A stretch of 64,000 bases of DNA. It comes from Bacteroides sp. GTDB taxonomy: Bacteria; Bacteroidota; Bacteroidia; Bacteroidales; Bacteroidaceae. The notes under the pieces were generated by a model. The model did no database searches and was not told the DNA's origin. It saw only the letters and a program-made list of their open reading frames with translations. The stretch covers positions 1 through 64,000 of the forward strand of contig NZ_JASLER010000056.1 of the NCBI RefSeq assembly GCF_030151085.1, given 5' to 3'. Positions 17,351 to 25,386 of the stretch are shown piece by piece (position 1 is the first letter of the stretch; each line of letters opens with the position of its first letter). The position numbers and the translations under genes were made by a program.

Positions 17351-17414
17351 TTTGCCATCGAAGTGGCAAACCTTTGCCAACTGGATGGCAAGACTTTGCC
17401 AATGCGATGGCAAA
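17351..17414. repeat. Three palindromic repeats spaced exactly 22 bases
   Basis: Units at 17351-17370, 17373-17392 and 17395-17414 share the form TTTGCCA-N6-TGGCAA(A/G). Each is its own hairpin (seven-base arms, six-base loop) and the loops differ: TCGAAG, ACTGGA, ATGCGA. They lie between the lipoprotein stop and the terminator shared with the response regulator gene. Confidence 0.85.
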
Positions 17415-17451
17415 AACCCAAGATTACTTAGTAGAAAGATCAAAGAGATAA

Positions 17452-17492
17452 ATGTAGGGCAGCCTCATGAGAGACTGCCCTACATTTTTTTT
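17452..17492. terminator. Terminator between lipoprotein and response regulator genes
   Basis: ATGTAGGGCAG (17452-17462) pairs perfectly with CTGCCCTACAT (17475-17485), followed by a run of eight T. It can end the rightward lipoprotein transcript; its position between convergent genes suggests use from both sides. Confidence 0.85.
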
Positions 17493-17512
17493 ATTTATTG
17501 ATGTTTTGTTTG

Positions 17513-17914
17513 TTACCAAACTAAATTTGGCAAATAACGACTTAAACAAGTACGCAAAGCAGTCAACGTAATAGGTTTCACTAACACTTCACTAGCTCCA
17601 CACTCCATAGCTTTTTCGCGATCAGCAGTAAAAGCATAAGCGGTCTGCATTATAATAGGCAGTTTTTTTTCTTCTTTTCGAATTAGTACTGTAGCATCAA
17701 GTCCATTCATTATAGGCATCTTTATATCCATCAGGATAGCTTCCGCCTTTCCACGGTTTTCCTTGAACAAAGTGACTATTTCTTCACCATTCTTAGCCCA
17801 CAATATCTCGCATTTCTTACCAATGATAGCTTTTATCAACTTAAAATTACTTTCATCATCTTCCGCTACAAGAATAAGCGGACGGTAATCCTCTGACATT
17901 TTTTCAGTTTCCAT
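17513..17914 (-). CDS. Single-domain response regulator (copy 1)
   Basis: A 133-residue receiver domain with no output domain. The acidic pair is in VAEDDESNF (D19, D20), the phospho-acceptor Asp is in LMDIKMP (D63), and the switch Thr (QTAYAF, T91) and Lys (LVKPIT, K113) are present, so it should be phosphorylatable. I use the ATG at 17914; a TTG at 17920 would add two residues. The choice is supported by the second copy at 23042-23443, which is the same length and about three-quarters identical by hand count. It has its own TATCTTTG promoter and points away from the SusC gene. Its cognate kinase is not in the window. Single-domain regulators often act in phosphorelays or by protein binding. 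Confidence 0.9.
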   Translation of the reverse strand: METEKMSEDYRPLILVAEDDESNFKLIKAIIGKKCEILWAKNGEEIVTLFKENRGKAEAILMDIKMPIMNGLDATVLIRKEEKKLPIIMQTAYAFTADREKAMECGASEVLVKPITLTALRTCLSRYLPNLVW

Positions 17915-17939
17915 GACCAATGCTTTTTGTTATACGAGG

Positions 17940-17947
17940 CAAAGATA
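17940..17947 (-). promoter_or_regulatory. -7 element for response regulator copy 1
   Basis: TATCTTTG on the minus strand, 26 bases before the ATG at 17914. The matching element of copy 2 lies 30 bases before its ATG. Confidence 0.6.
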
Positions 17948-18392
17948 TGAAATAAAATTGATAATTGAAGCAGAAGATGATAATATAGTTAAAAACTATA
18001 TGTAAAAAAAAAGCCATAATGTATCATAACCGGTAGAATGTCCAGCTTCCTAAGATAGACCGCCTAGTGCCAGTTAGTTAGCAATGGGGCAACTTCTCAC
18101 GAAGGTGCCCCATTATGTTTCTTCATTTAAAAGAATAAAGAAACCATTTATGTAAAGTCAACTTTAGAGTTAATTATTGTATGCGCCATTAACAATCCAC
18201 TTATCGAAAGGTTTACATAATGACACGAATTATCGATGATGATTTCATTTTTAACTAAATGTCGCTTATTACAGTGACAAAATTACATTTAACCTATAAA
18301 TCCCTTTCACAAACGAAAACATTTTCACAACACGTCTGTTATAATAGATCAAATTTATATGCAATTAGTTTAATTTTAAGAGAGACCTGATT
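17948..18392. other. Long SusC upstream region with an isolated strong hairpin
   Basis: This 445-base stretch has no gene I can support. At 18083-18114 a strong hairpin is present: AATGGGGCA pairs with TGCCCCATT, with an inner CTTC/GAAG stem and TCAC loop, followed by a moderately T-rich tail. It looks like the end of a short rightward transcript, yet nothing coding precedes it. The remaining 270 bases up to susC are A/T-rich. I found no TAnnTTTG box at a usual distance from the susC ATG, so its promoter may be of another class. Confidence 0.5.
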
Positions 18393-21300
18393 ATGAAAAG
18401 AAAATTAATGTTATTCCTGACTTGGCTCTACGTGAGCATCGGTCTTGTAACAGCTCAAACGGCCTCGGTGACGGGAGTGGTGACTTCCGCCGAAGACGGT
18501 GAGCCTGTAGTAGGAGCATCGGTATTAGTTGAAGGTACTTCACAAGGTACAATTACCGATATAGATGGTAAGTTTACAATCCAGCACTTACCTTCCACAG
18601 CAAAAACCCTGCAAATTTCCTATATTGGTATGCAGAGTATTAAAATGGCAATTAAGCCCGGTACGATGCATATATCATTGCAGCCAGACTCAGAACTTTT
18701 AGATGAAGTTGTGATTACGGGCTACGGAGTTACCAAGAAAGCTGCTTTTACAGGTGCTGCCACTACCATCAGCAGCAGCCAGATAGATACAAAAAACGAC
18801 GCTAACCCTATCAAATCGCTGGAAGGTGCTGTGCCGGGTTTACAAATGAACATCAGTTCGGGACAACCCGGAGCACCCGCAAACATCTTTGTACGTGGAC
18901 GTAACTCATTAAATTCGGGTACACAACCGCTCTACGTTGTAGATGGTGTACCCTACTTTGCCGATGCCATAGGTATACGCTCTGACGAAGGACAGGAAGT
19001 GTCTCCCCTCGCCTCACTCAATGCCAATGATATCGAAAGCATAACGGTATTAAAAGACGCTACAGCTACCTCTATCTACGGTGCTCGTGCTGCCAATGGA
19101 GTTATCGTAATCACAACCAAGAAAGGTAAAAGTGGCAAACCTCAAATTAATTTCACTGCAAAATTAGGCTTCGAGACTATGCCGGCATTTCCAAAAAGCT
19201 ATAAATTATTGGATGCATCAAAGAACATAGAACTTGCCACAGAGGCATTATTGAATGCATATGATGATTATGGAGATGGTTCTACATTCGGTTATTACAA
19301 TGAAGCCAATGGACTGGGACTTCCCTATACCTTGGAAGGTGCTAAAGATTTTTACGACTGGTATACCGGTGGGTGGATCACCAATGCCGAGAAATACGGT
19401 TATGATACCAATTGGTTGAAAGAAGTAACCCGTACGGGACTCATGCAAGAATATGGTTTCGATATCAGCGCCGGCGGTGCAACCGAAAATTCACCTAAGT
19501 ACTATTTGTCACTGAACTATATGAGTGAAGATGCTATCGTTATAGGTAAAGACTTGGATCGCTATACGTTCCGCTTTAATTTGGAACATGCACCTACTAG
19601 TTTTGTAAAGTATGGATTCAATACTAATCTTGCTTATATCAAAACGAATATGGGTGCCGGCGGTGGTTACTTTTCCGATCCCGTGACTATGGCATACATG
19701 ATGAACCCTTTGACACCCGTTCGTGACCAAAATGGTGATTGGAACTGGGATACCAGCTATGCCGGTTACAACCCGGTAGCGCAACGCAGTAAAAATGGTG
19801 ACAAGAGTACCGCCAAACAATATCGTGGTTCATTATCCCCATTCGTTCAACTGAACTTTACCAAGAAACTTTTCTGGTTAACACGTGCCAGCATAGATTT
19901 CCTGATGGTAGATGAATTCGGTTACTGGTCATTCCTTCAACCACAAGGAAAGGAAATGCGTGGTATGGGTGAAGATAGCTATACTACCAATCTCCAGCTA
20001 AGTATCACCAATACGTTGAATTATATCAATACATTCAATGACAAGCATAATGTGAACTTCCTTATCGGGCAGGAAGGACAGAAGACTCATAAGAAAGAAG
20101 CCTACCTAGCAGCCTCCAACTACCCGGTAGACTACTTGAACGAAGTAAGCAACGCAGCTGTGCCGGGAAGTGCCTCAACTTCCAAATATGACTTGGTATT
20201 AGCTTCTTTCTTTGCCAATGCGCAATACGATTATGAAAGCAAATACTATGCTTCGGCAAGTTTCCGCTACGACGGTTCTTCACGTTTCGGAAGCAATCAT
20301 CGTTGGGCTCCCTTCTGGTCGGTAGGTGCCAAGTATCGTCTTTCAGCAGAAAAATTTATGGAAGGTACACACGGTTGGCTCACTAATCTTACGGTTCGGG
20401 CCAGTTATGGTACTTCAGGTAATCAGGAAGTAGGCAACTCATGGTATGCTTCACGCAACATGTTTGGTTTCGGTCATAATTATAACAACCTGCCGGGCAG
20501 TGCACATGAACAGTTCGGTAATCCCGACTTGAAATGGGAGCAGACTGATAAATTCAATGTAGGCCTTGATATCCGTTTATTCGACCGTATCGGTATCGAA
20601 GTAGACTATTACAATCATCAGACACGAGACATGGTATTTGCCGTGCCCATATCAATGACAACCGGTTTGACTTCGTATTACAAGAATATCGGTCAACTCT
20701 CTAATCAAGGTTTCGAAGCAGCCATCACAGCTCAGGTAATACAAAGCCAGGATTGGCAATGGGACGTAACTCTTACCGGTTCATATAATAAGAATAAGGT
20801 GGTGAAGCTGAGTACCGATAATCCCATCGAAGGTAGTATTCAGACTACCGAAGTAGGATACCCTATCTACCAGTATTACATGAAAGAATACGCAGGCGTT
20901 GATCCTCAAACTGGCGAAGCAATGTGGTATTTGAATGCTACCGGAGATGAAACCACGAAAAGTTATGGAAGTGCGGCCAAGCGTTACTTGGGCAGTCCTA
21001 ACCCGGACTTCGCCGGTTCGTTAAGCACCACATTGAAATGGAAAGGAATTGATTTAGCTATTCAATTGAACTATTCACTGGGGGCTAAAATATATGGAAG
21101 CAACTTGCGTTATGACGAACAAGTCGGCGGCTCTTTCTATCAGAACTTCACGCAATACGTCTACGACAACCGTTGGCAGAAACCGGGAGACATCACCGAT
21201 GTTCCTCGCCTTACTACCGATGGCGGTTATGAGAATAGTGCGTCCTCCCGCTTCCTCATGGACGGCGATTACCTGAAAATACGTTCCTTGAGCTTAGGCT

Positions 21301-21497
21301 ATACATTGCCCCAATCATTGCTGGGCAAGAGTTTCATCCGCAATTGTCGCATATTCGCCAATGCAGAAAACGTGTACACATTCTGTGCCAGCAACTATCG
21401 TGGTTTTGATCCATCTGGCATCGGCGCTAACGGTGTACAATGGTGGAACTACCCGCTCCCTATGAGTGTTATGTTCGGTGTAACTTTAGGATTCTAA
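18393..21497 (+). CDS. SusC/RagA-family TonB-dependent outer membrane transporter
   Basis: A 1034-residue outer-membrane importer. After the signal peptide (to about residue 22, ending TAQ), residues 25-100 form the carboxypeptidase-regulatory-like domain (TGVVTSAEDGEPVVGASVLV, ITDIDGKFTI). The TonB box region is DEVVITGYG (about 104-112). The plug follows with PIKSLEGAVPGLQM, FVRGRNSLNSGTQPLYVVDG and ITVLKDATATSIYGARAANG, the standard SusC signatures. The C terminus MSVMFGVTLGF closes the barrel. No N-terminal STN domain is present, so it should not signal to an anti-sigma factor. SusD follows after 27 bases. No enzymes, SusE/F-like proteins or sensor adjoin, so the ligand cannot be inferred. 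Confidence 0.95.
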   Translation: MKRKLMLFLTWLYVSIGLVTAQTASVTGVVTSAEDGEPVVGASVLVEGTSQGTITDIDGKFTIQHLPSTAKTLQISYIGMQSIKMAIKPGTMHISLQPDSELLDEVVITGYGVTKKAAFTGAATTISSSQIDTKNDANPIKSLEGAVPGLQMNISSGQPGAPANIFVRGRNSLNSGTQPLYVVDGVPYFADAIGIRSDEGQEVSPLASLNANDIESITVLKDATATSIYGARAANGVIVITTKKGKSGKPQINFTAKLGFETMPAFPKSYKLLDASKNIELATEALLNAYDDYGDGSTFGYYNEANGLGLPYTLEGAKDFYDWYTGGWITNAEKYGYDTNWLKEVTRTGLMQEYGFDISAGGATENSPKYYLSLNYMSEDAIVIGKDLDRYTFRFNLEHAPTSFVKYGFNTNLAYIKTNMGAGGGYFSDPVTMAYMMNPLTPVRDQNGDWNWDTSYAGYNPVAQRSKNGDKSTAKQYRGSLSPFVQLNFTKKLFWLTRASIDFLMVDEFGYWSFLQPQGKEMRGMGEDSYTTNLQLSITNTLNYINTFNDKHNVNFLIGQEGQKTHKKEAYLAASNYPVDYLNEVSNAAVPGSASTSKYDLVLASFFANAQYDYESKYYASASFRYDGSSRFGSNHRWAPFWSVGAKYRLSAEKFMEGTHGWLTNLTVRASYGTSGNQEVGNSWYASRNMFGFGHNYNNLPGSAHEQFGNPDLKWEQTDKFNVGLDIRLFDRIGIEVDYYNHQTRDMVFAVPISMTTGLTSYYKNIGQLSNQGFEAAITAQVIQSQDWQWDVTLTGSYNKNKVVKLSTDNPIEGSIQTTEVGYPIYQYYMKEYAGVDPQTGEAMWYLNATGDETTKSYGSAAKRYLGSPNPDFAGSLSTTLKWKGIDLAIQLNYSLGAKIYGSNLRYDEQVGGSFYQNFTQYVYDNRWQKPGDITDVPRLTTDGGYENSASSRFLMDGDYLKIRSLSLGYTLPQSLLGKSFIRNCRIFANAENVYTFCASNYRGFDPSGIGANGVQWWNYPLPMSVMFGVTLGF

Positions 21498-21524
21498 ACA
21501 TTTACAGATTAAACATTGAAGAAT

Positions 21525-22976
21525 ATGAAAAAGATATATAAACTATTCCTGCTCTCGGTTTTAACGCTCGGCTTAGCCTCTTGCGACTTTGATACCGAGA
21601 ACTACCAACAGATACCGACAGATGAAGCCTACAAATCGGTTCAGGATGTTGAAAATGGTTTGAACGGTGCCTACTATGCAGCCGGAACCTACCGTTTCCT
21701 AGGTAATTACGCAATAGCATACGGTGACTTTTCCGCCGGAGTGAGCGTAGGCAACCGAAGTACAGGACACTTTTACAACCAAAGTGCTTGGATCGTTTCG
21801 GATACTGACGCCGAATTAGATGACGCTTGGAATTATGGTTTCAAGGTGATAGACCGTTGTACGCGTACCATTCAAGGAGCCAAAGAAGTTTTGGCAAATA
21901 CAGCTTTACATCTCACAGAAGAAGATGTGGCGAAAATAAAATCTTATATGGCACAATGCCATGCTTTAAAAGCCTTGGCTAATTATTATCTGGTAAACCT
22001 CTTTGCTTATCCGTATCAGGAAGGAGTGGACAACCTCGGTTTACCATTGGTAAAAGATACACCTATCAAAGAATTTGAGAAGATAGACCGTTCTACAGTA
22101 GGACAGACATACGAATTGATTCTTTCTGATGTGACCAATGCTGAAACCATCTTGAATGAAGCATTAGCAGATGGTAACATCAGTGCACCCAATGCCTTCT
22201 ATATGGGTGCCATGGGTATACAGGCATTAAAAGCACGTGTAGCAATGTCTATGGGTGATTATGCCACAGCAGAAGCTGCTGCCAAGCAAGCCATCGCCCT
22301 CAAAGGCAAGGGAAACGGAACAGGTTCCGACAAAGTTCCTTCCAACGAAATCTATCTTTCCATGTGGTCCTCTCTCGCCATCAATGACGAAGATATGTTC
22401 ACTATTGCCAAGACAGAAGCCGATAATCTTTCAGCCAATTCGCTGAATACATTATATGGTTCGTACCGTGCAACCATTGCCAACTCAACTACTGCTTTAT
22501 ATAATGCCGAAGACATACGTCTCGGACTAATAGTACCTCAGAACGGTGGCGGAATGACAACCAGCAAATATATAGGTCTGCCTACTTCAGCTGCAACAAG
22601 CAATATTCCGGTTTTCCGCAAGTCAGAGATGAGTCTCATCATCGCCGAAGTGGAGGCACGAAACAATAATATTCCTGAAGCACAGAACTATCTGTACTAT
22701 ACCGCTAAACGTGACCTTAGCATCACATCATCCGATCAACTTCCGGCAACACGTGACGAGATACTGGCATTCATAGCCAAAGAACGCATTCGTGAATTTG
22801 CAGGTGAAGGACACCGATTTTATGACGCACGCCGCATGGGGTTAACTATCCAGATGACAGGGTTCAAGCCCTTCGACATAGCCAAGTTCGTGTTCCCCAT
22901 CCCAGCTGATGAAATAAACGCTGGTTTCTGTACGCAACAAAATAGTAATTGGGAGAAAGGATTACCGGTGAAATAA
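21525..22976 (+). CDS. SusD/RagB-family nutrient-binding lipoprotein
   Basis: A 483-residue surface lipoprotein that caps the SusC transporter. MKKIYKLFLLSVLTLGLASC gives a lipobox with Cys 20, followed by acidic residues (DFDTEN) as in the surface-export signal of Bacteroides. Helical TPR-like segments (AQCHALKALANYYLVNLFAY, ALKARVAMSMGDYATAEAAA) and the C-terminal IRLGL..., RKSEMSLIIAEVEAR and FAGEGHRFYDARRMG are typical SusD. I choose the ATG at 21525 over a TTG at 21516. It ends at a clear terminator, so susC-susD is a two-gene unit. Confidence 0.95.
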   Translation: MKKIYKLFLLSVLTLGLASCDFDTENYQQIPTDEAYKSVQDVENGLNGAYYAAGTYRFLGNYAIAYGDFSAGVSVGNRSTGHFYNQSAWIVSDTDAELDDAWNYGFKVIDRCTRTIQGAKEVLANTALHLTEEDVAKIKSYMAQCHALKALANYYLVNLFAYPYQEGVDNLGLPLVKDTPIKEFEKIDRSTVGQTYELILSDVTNAETILNEALADGNISAPNAFYMGAMGIQALKARVAMSMGDYATAEAAAKQAIALKGKGNGTGSDKVPSNEIYLSMWSSLAINDEDMFTIAKTEADNLSANSLNTLYGSYRATIANSTTALYNAEDIRLGLIVPQNGGGMTTSKYIGLPTSAATSNIPVFRKSEMSLIIAEVEARNNNIPEAQNYLYYTAKRDLSITSSDQLPATRDEILAFIAKERIREFAGEGHRFYDARRMGLTIQMTGFKPFDIAKFVFPIPADEINAGFCTQQNSNWEKGLPVK

Positions 22977-22993
22977 ACGGTAGCTATAAAGCA

Positions 22994-23024
22994 AAAAGGA
23001 TGTCTCGAGGACATCCTTTTTTAT
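22994..23024. terminator. Terminator after susD
   Basis: AAAGGATGTC and GACATCCTTT pair around a five-base loop, flanked by A-run and T-run, so it can serve both susD and the convergent response regulator gene. Confidence 0.85.
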
Positions 23025-23041
23025 ATATTAACTTCTAATAT

Positions 23042-23443
23042 CTACCAAACTAACTGAGGCAGGAAACGGCTCAAGCCACCACGTAACGTTGCCAGTGTAA
23101 TCGGCTTTACCAACACTTCACTTGCACCGCATTTCATTGCATTCTCCCTATCTGATGAAAAAGCATAAGCAGTCTGCATTATAATAGGAAGAGTACATCC
23201 CTCTTCACGAATTATTTTGGTAGCATCCAAGCCATTCATGATAGGCATCTTTATATCCATCAACATAGCCGCTACGTGATCTTTATTTTCCCGATAGTTA
23301 TTCACCATCTCTTCTCCATTCTTCGCCCAGATGATATCACACTTCCTGCCAATAATGGCTTTTATCAGTTTAAAATTACTTTCGTCATCTTCCGCTACCA
23401 ATATGAGTGGACGATATTCTTCTGCTATACTCATTCTTTCCAT
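23042..23443 (-). CDS. Single-domain response regulator (copy 2)
   Basis: A 133-residue receiver domain and close paralogue of the protein at 17513-17914. From YRPLILVAEDDESNF to the shared C terminus (LV)W, my hand count gives about 94 identical positions in 124. The acidic pair D19/D20, phospho-acceptor D63, T91 and K113 are all kept. Differences cluster in the helix around 47-60 (MVNNYRENKDHVAA against IVTLFKENRGKAEA) and in the loop after 79. Like copy 1 it is on the strand opposite to susCD and has its own promoter, so the pair brackets the transporter genes. Confidence 0.9.
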   Translation of the reverse strand: MERMSIAEEYRPLILVAEDDESNFKLIKAIIGRKCDIIWAKNGEEMVNNYRENKDHVAAMLMDIKMPIMNGLDATKIIREEGCTLPIIMQTAYAFSSDRENAMKCGASEVLVKPITLATLRGGLSRFLPQLVW

Positions 23444-23472
23444 GATTTATTACTTCTGTGTTTAGATGGCAC

Positions 23473-23480
23473 CAAAGATA
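23473..23480 (-). promoter_or_regulatory. -7 element for response regulator copy 2
   Basis: TATCTTTG on the minus strand, 30 bases before the ATG at 23443. Confidence 0.6.
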
Positions 23481-23530
23481 TAAAAAATAATATAAATGCA
23501 TTATCTTTCGATAAGATAAGCTGCATTTCG

Positions 23531-23616
23531 GCAGAATAAAATGAACGAGTTCATTTTATTCTGCTCTCAATTTAAATAAATTCCTCACACTCATAAGAGG
23601 AAACAAGCTTCCTCTT
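23531..23616. repeat. Perfect 16-bp palindrome followed by a second hairpin
   Basis: GCAGAATAAAATGAAC (23531-23546) and its exact reverse complement (23549-23564) are separated by two bases. A second hairpin has arms AAGAGGAA (23595-23602) and TTCCTCTT (23609-23616). Both lie upstream of the -7 box for the ABC-F gene and downstream of the response regulator promoter. They could be operator sites or a cruciform; neither has the T-run of a standard terminator. Confidence 0.75.
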
Positions 23617-23641
23617 AACTCACTTAATCGGAATTTTACTT

Positions 23642-23649
23642 TATCTTTG
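23642..23649 (+). promoter_or_regulatory. -7 element for the ABC-F gene
   Basis: TATCTTTG matches consensus and lies 23 bases before the ATG at 23673. Confidence 0.65.
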
Positions 23650-23672
23650 CACCTCATTTTAAAGAACACATA

Positions 23673-25307
23673 ATGATTTCTATAGACGGACTAGCCGTAG
23701 AATTTGGCGGCACCACCTTATTTAGTGATATTTCCTTCGTCATCAACGAGAAAGACCGCATTGCCTTAATGGGGAAAAATGGCGCAGGCAAAAGTACATT
23801 ATTAAAGATACTTGCCGGTGCTAGGCAACCGACTCGGGGCAAAATTTCTGCCCCCAAAGAAAGTGTGATTGCTTATCTTCCCCAGCACTTGATGACAGAA
23901 GACGGACGTACCGTATTTCAGGAAACCGCACAAGCCTTTGCCCATCTGCACGAAATGGAAGCGGAAATAGAAAGCCTCAATAAAGAACTTGAAACGCGTA
24001 CCGATTATGAAAGCGATAGCTACATGGAATTGATTGAAAAAGTGTCCTCACTTAGCGAGAAGTTCTATTCCATCGATTCAACTAACTATGAGGAAGATGT
24101 AGAGAAAGCACTACTCGGACTAGGCTTCAGCCGTGAAGACTTTAATCGGCAGACTTGTGATTTCAGCGGTGGCTGGCGCATGCGTATAGAACTCGCCAAA
24201 TTATTACTTCAAAAACCGGACGTACTCTTACTGGACGAGCCCACCAATCACCTCGACATAGAATCTATTCAATGGCTGGAAGATTTCCTTATTAACAATG
24301 GGAAAGCCGTTATTGTCATCAGCCATGACCGCAAATTCGTGGATAATATTACAACCCGTACCCTCGAAGTAACGATGGGACGGATTTATGATTATAAAGT
24401 AAATTACTCCAAATATCTGGAGCTACGCAAAGAACGTCGTGAACAACAACAAAAAGCATACGATGAGCAGCAAAAGTTTATAGCCGAAACCAAAGAGTTT
24501 ATTGAACGCTTTAAGGGTACTTATTCTAAAACCTTGCAAGTGCAGAGCCGCGTCAAGATGCTTGAAAAGCTTGAAATACTGGAAGTGGACGAGGAAGACA
24601 CTTCAGCACTTCGTCTGAAGTTCCCACCTTCTCCTCGTTCGGGCAATTATCCCGTCATTATGGAAAGCGTAGGAAAAACCTATGGCGACAAAGTAGTATT
24701 CAAGAATGCCAATCTAACTATTGAAAGAGGCGACAAAGTTGCTTTTGTAGGAAAAAACGGTGAAGGTAAGTCTACGTTGGTAAAGTGCATCATGAGAGAA
24801 ATAGAACATGAAGGAACCCTCACTTTAGGACACAATGTACAAATAGGATATTTTGCACAGAATCAAGCCTCCATGCTGGATGAAAACCTCACGGTATTCC
24901 AGACTATTGATGATGTTGCCAAAGGAGAAATCCGCAATAAGATTCGTGATTTACTAGGTGCCTTCATGTTTGGTGGTCCCGAAGAGTCTATGAAGAAAGT
25001 AAAAGTTTTGTCCGGTGGAGAGCGTACACGCCTTGCCATGATAAAGCTATTGCTGGAACCGGTGAACCTTCTGATATTGGATGAGCCTACCAATCACCTC
25101 GACATGAAGACCAAGGATATCCTAAAACAAGCACTCATGGATTTTGACGGAACACTAATCGTTGTAAGCCATGATCGTGACTTCCTTGACGGTTTGGTAA
25201 GTAAAGTCTATGAGTTTGGAAACAAACAAGTAAAAGAACATTTGAGCGGTATTTATGAGTTCCTGGAGAAGAAGAAAATGGATTCTCTTCGCGAACTAGA
25301 ACGGTAA
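23673..25307 (+). CDS. ABC-F family ATPase
   Basis: A 544-residue soluble protein with two ABC ATPase domains and no membrane segment. Domain 1 has GKNGAGKST (about 34-42), FSGGWRMR and LLLDEPTNHLD; domain 2 has GKNGEGKST, LSGGERTR and LILDEPTNHLD. A charged helical linker of about 80 residues (YLELRKERREQQQKAYDEQQ) separates them, as in ribosome-acting ABC-F proteins. Full Walker and signature motifs argue for an active translation factor. The overall form is close to housekeeping members such as YbiT; I see nothing that specifically marks an antibiotic-resistance member. It stands alone with its own promoter. Confidence 0.93.
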   Translation: MISIDGLAVEFGGTTLFSDISFVINEKDRIALMGKNGAGKSTLLKILAGARQPTRGKISAPKESVIAYLPQHLMTEDGRTVFQETAQAFAHLHEMEAEIESLNKELETRTDYESDSYMELIEKVSSLSEKFYSIDSTNYEEDVEKALLGLGFSREDFNRQTCDFSGGWRMRIELAKLLLQKPDVLLLDEPTNHLDIESIQWLEDFLINNGKAVIVISHDRKFVDNITTRTLEVTMGRIYDYKVNYSKYLELRKERREQQQKAYDEQQKFIAETKEFIERFKGTYSKTLQVQSRVKMLEKLEILEVDEEDTSALRLKFPPSPRSGNYPVIMESVGKTYGDKVVFKNANLTIERGDKVAFVGKNGEGKSTLVKCIMREIEHEGTLTLGHNVQIGYFAQNQASMLDENLTVFQTIDDVAKGEIRNKIRDLLGAFMFGGPEESMKKVKVLSGGERTRLAMIKLLLEPVNLLILDEPTNHLDMKTKDILKQALMDFDGTLIVVSHDRDFLDGLVSKVYEFGNKQVKEHLSGIYEFLEKKKMDSLRELER

Positions 25308-25386
25308 CTATCATTAACATTTTTGCAGAACAAATGGTTAGCCATATTGTTTCATTTTAGTAACCCCTTAACTAAGAGAAAATAAA

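Noticed and set aside
17351..17414. CRISPR array
   Set aside because: The units are self-palindromic with six-base loops and a 22-base period; there are no spacers of about 30 bases and no cas genes.
18393..22976. Full polysaccharide utilisation locus
   Set aside because: Only SusC and SusD are present; no glycoside hydrolase, sulphatase, SusE/F or hybrid sensor adjoins.
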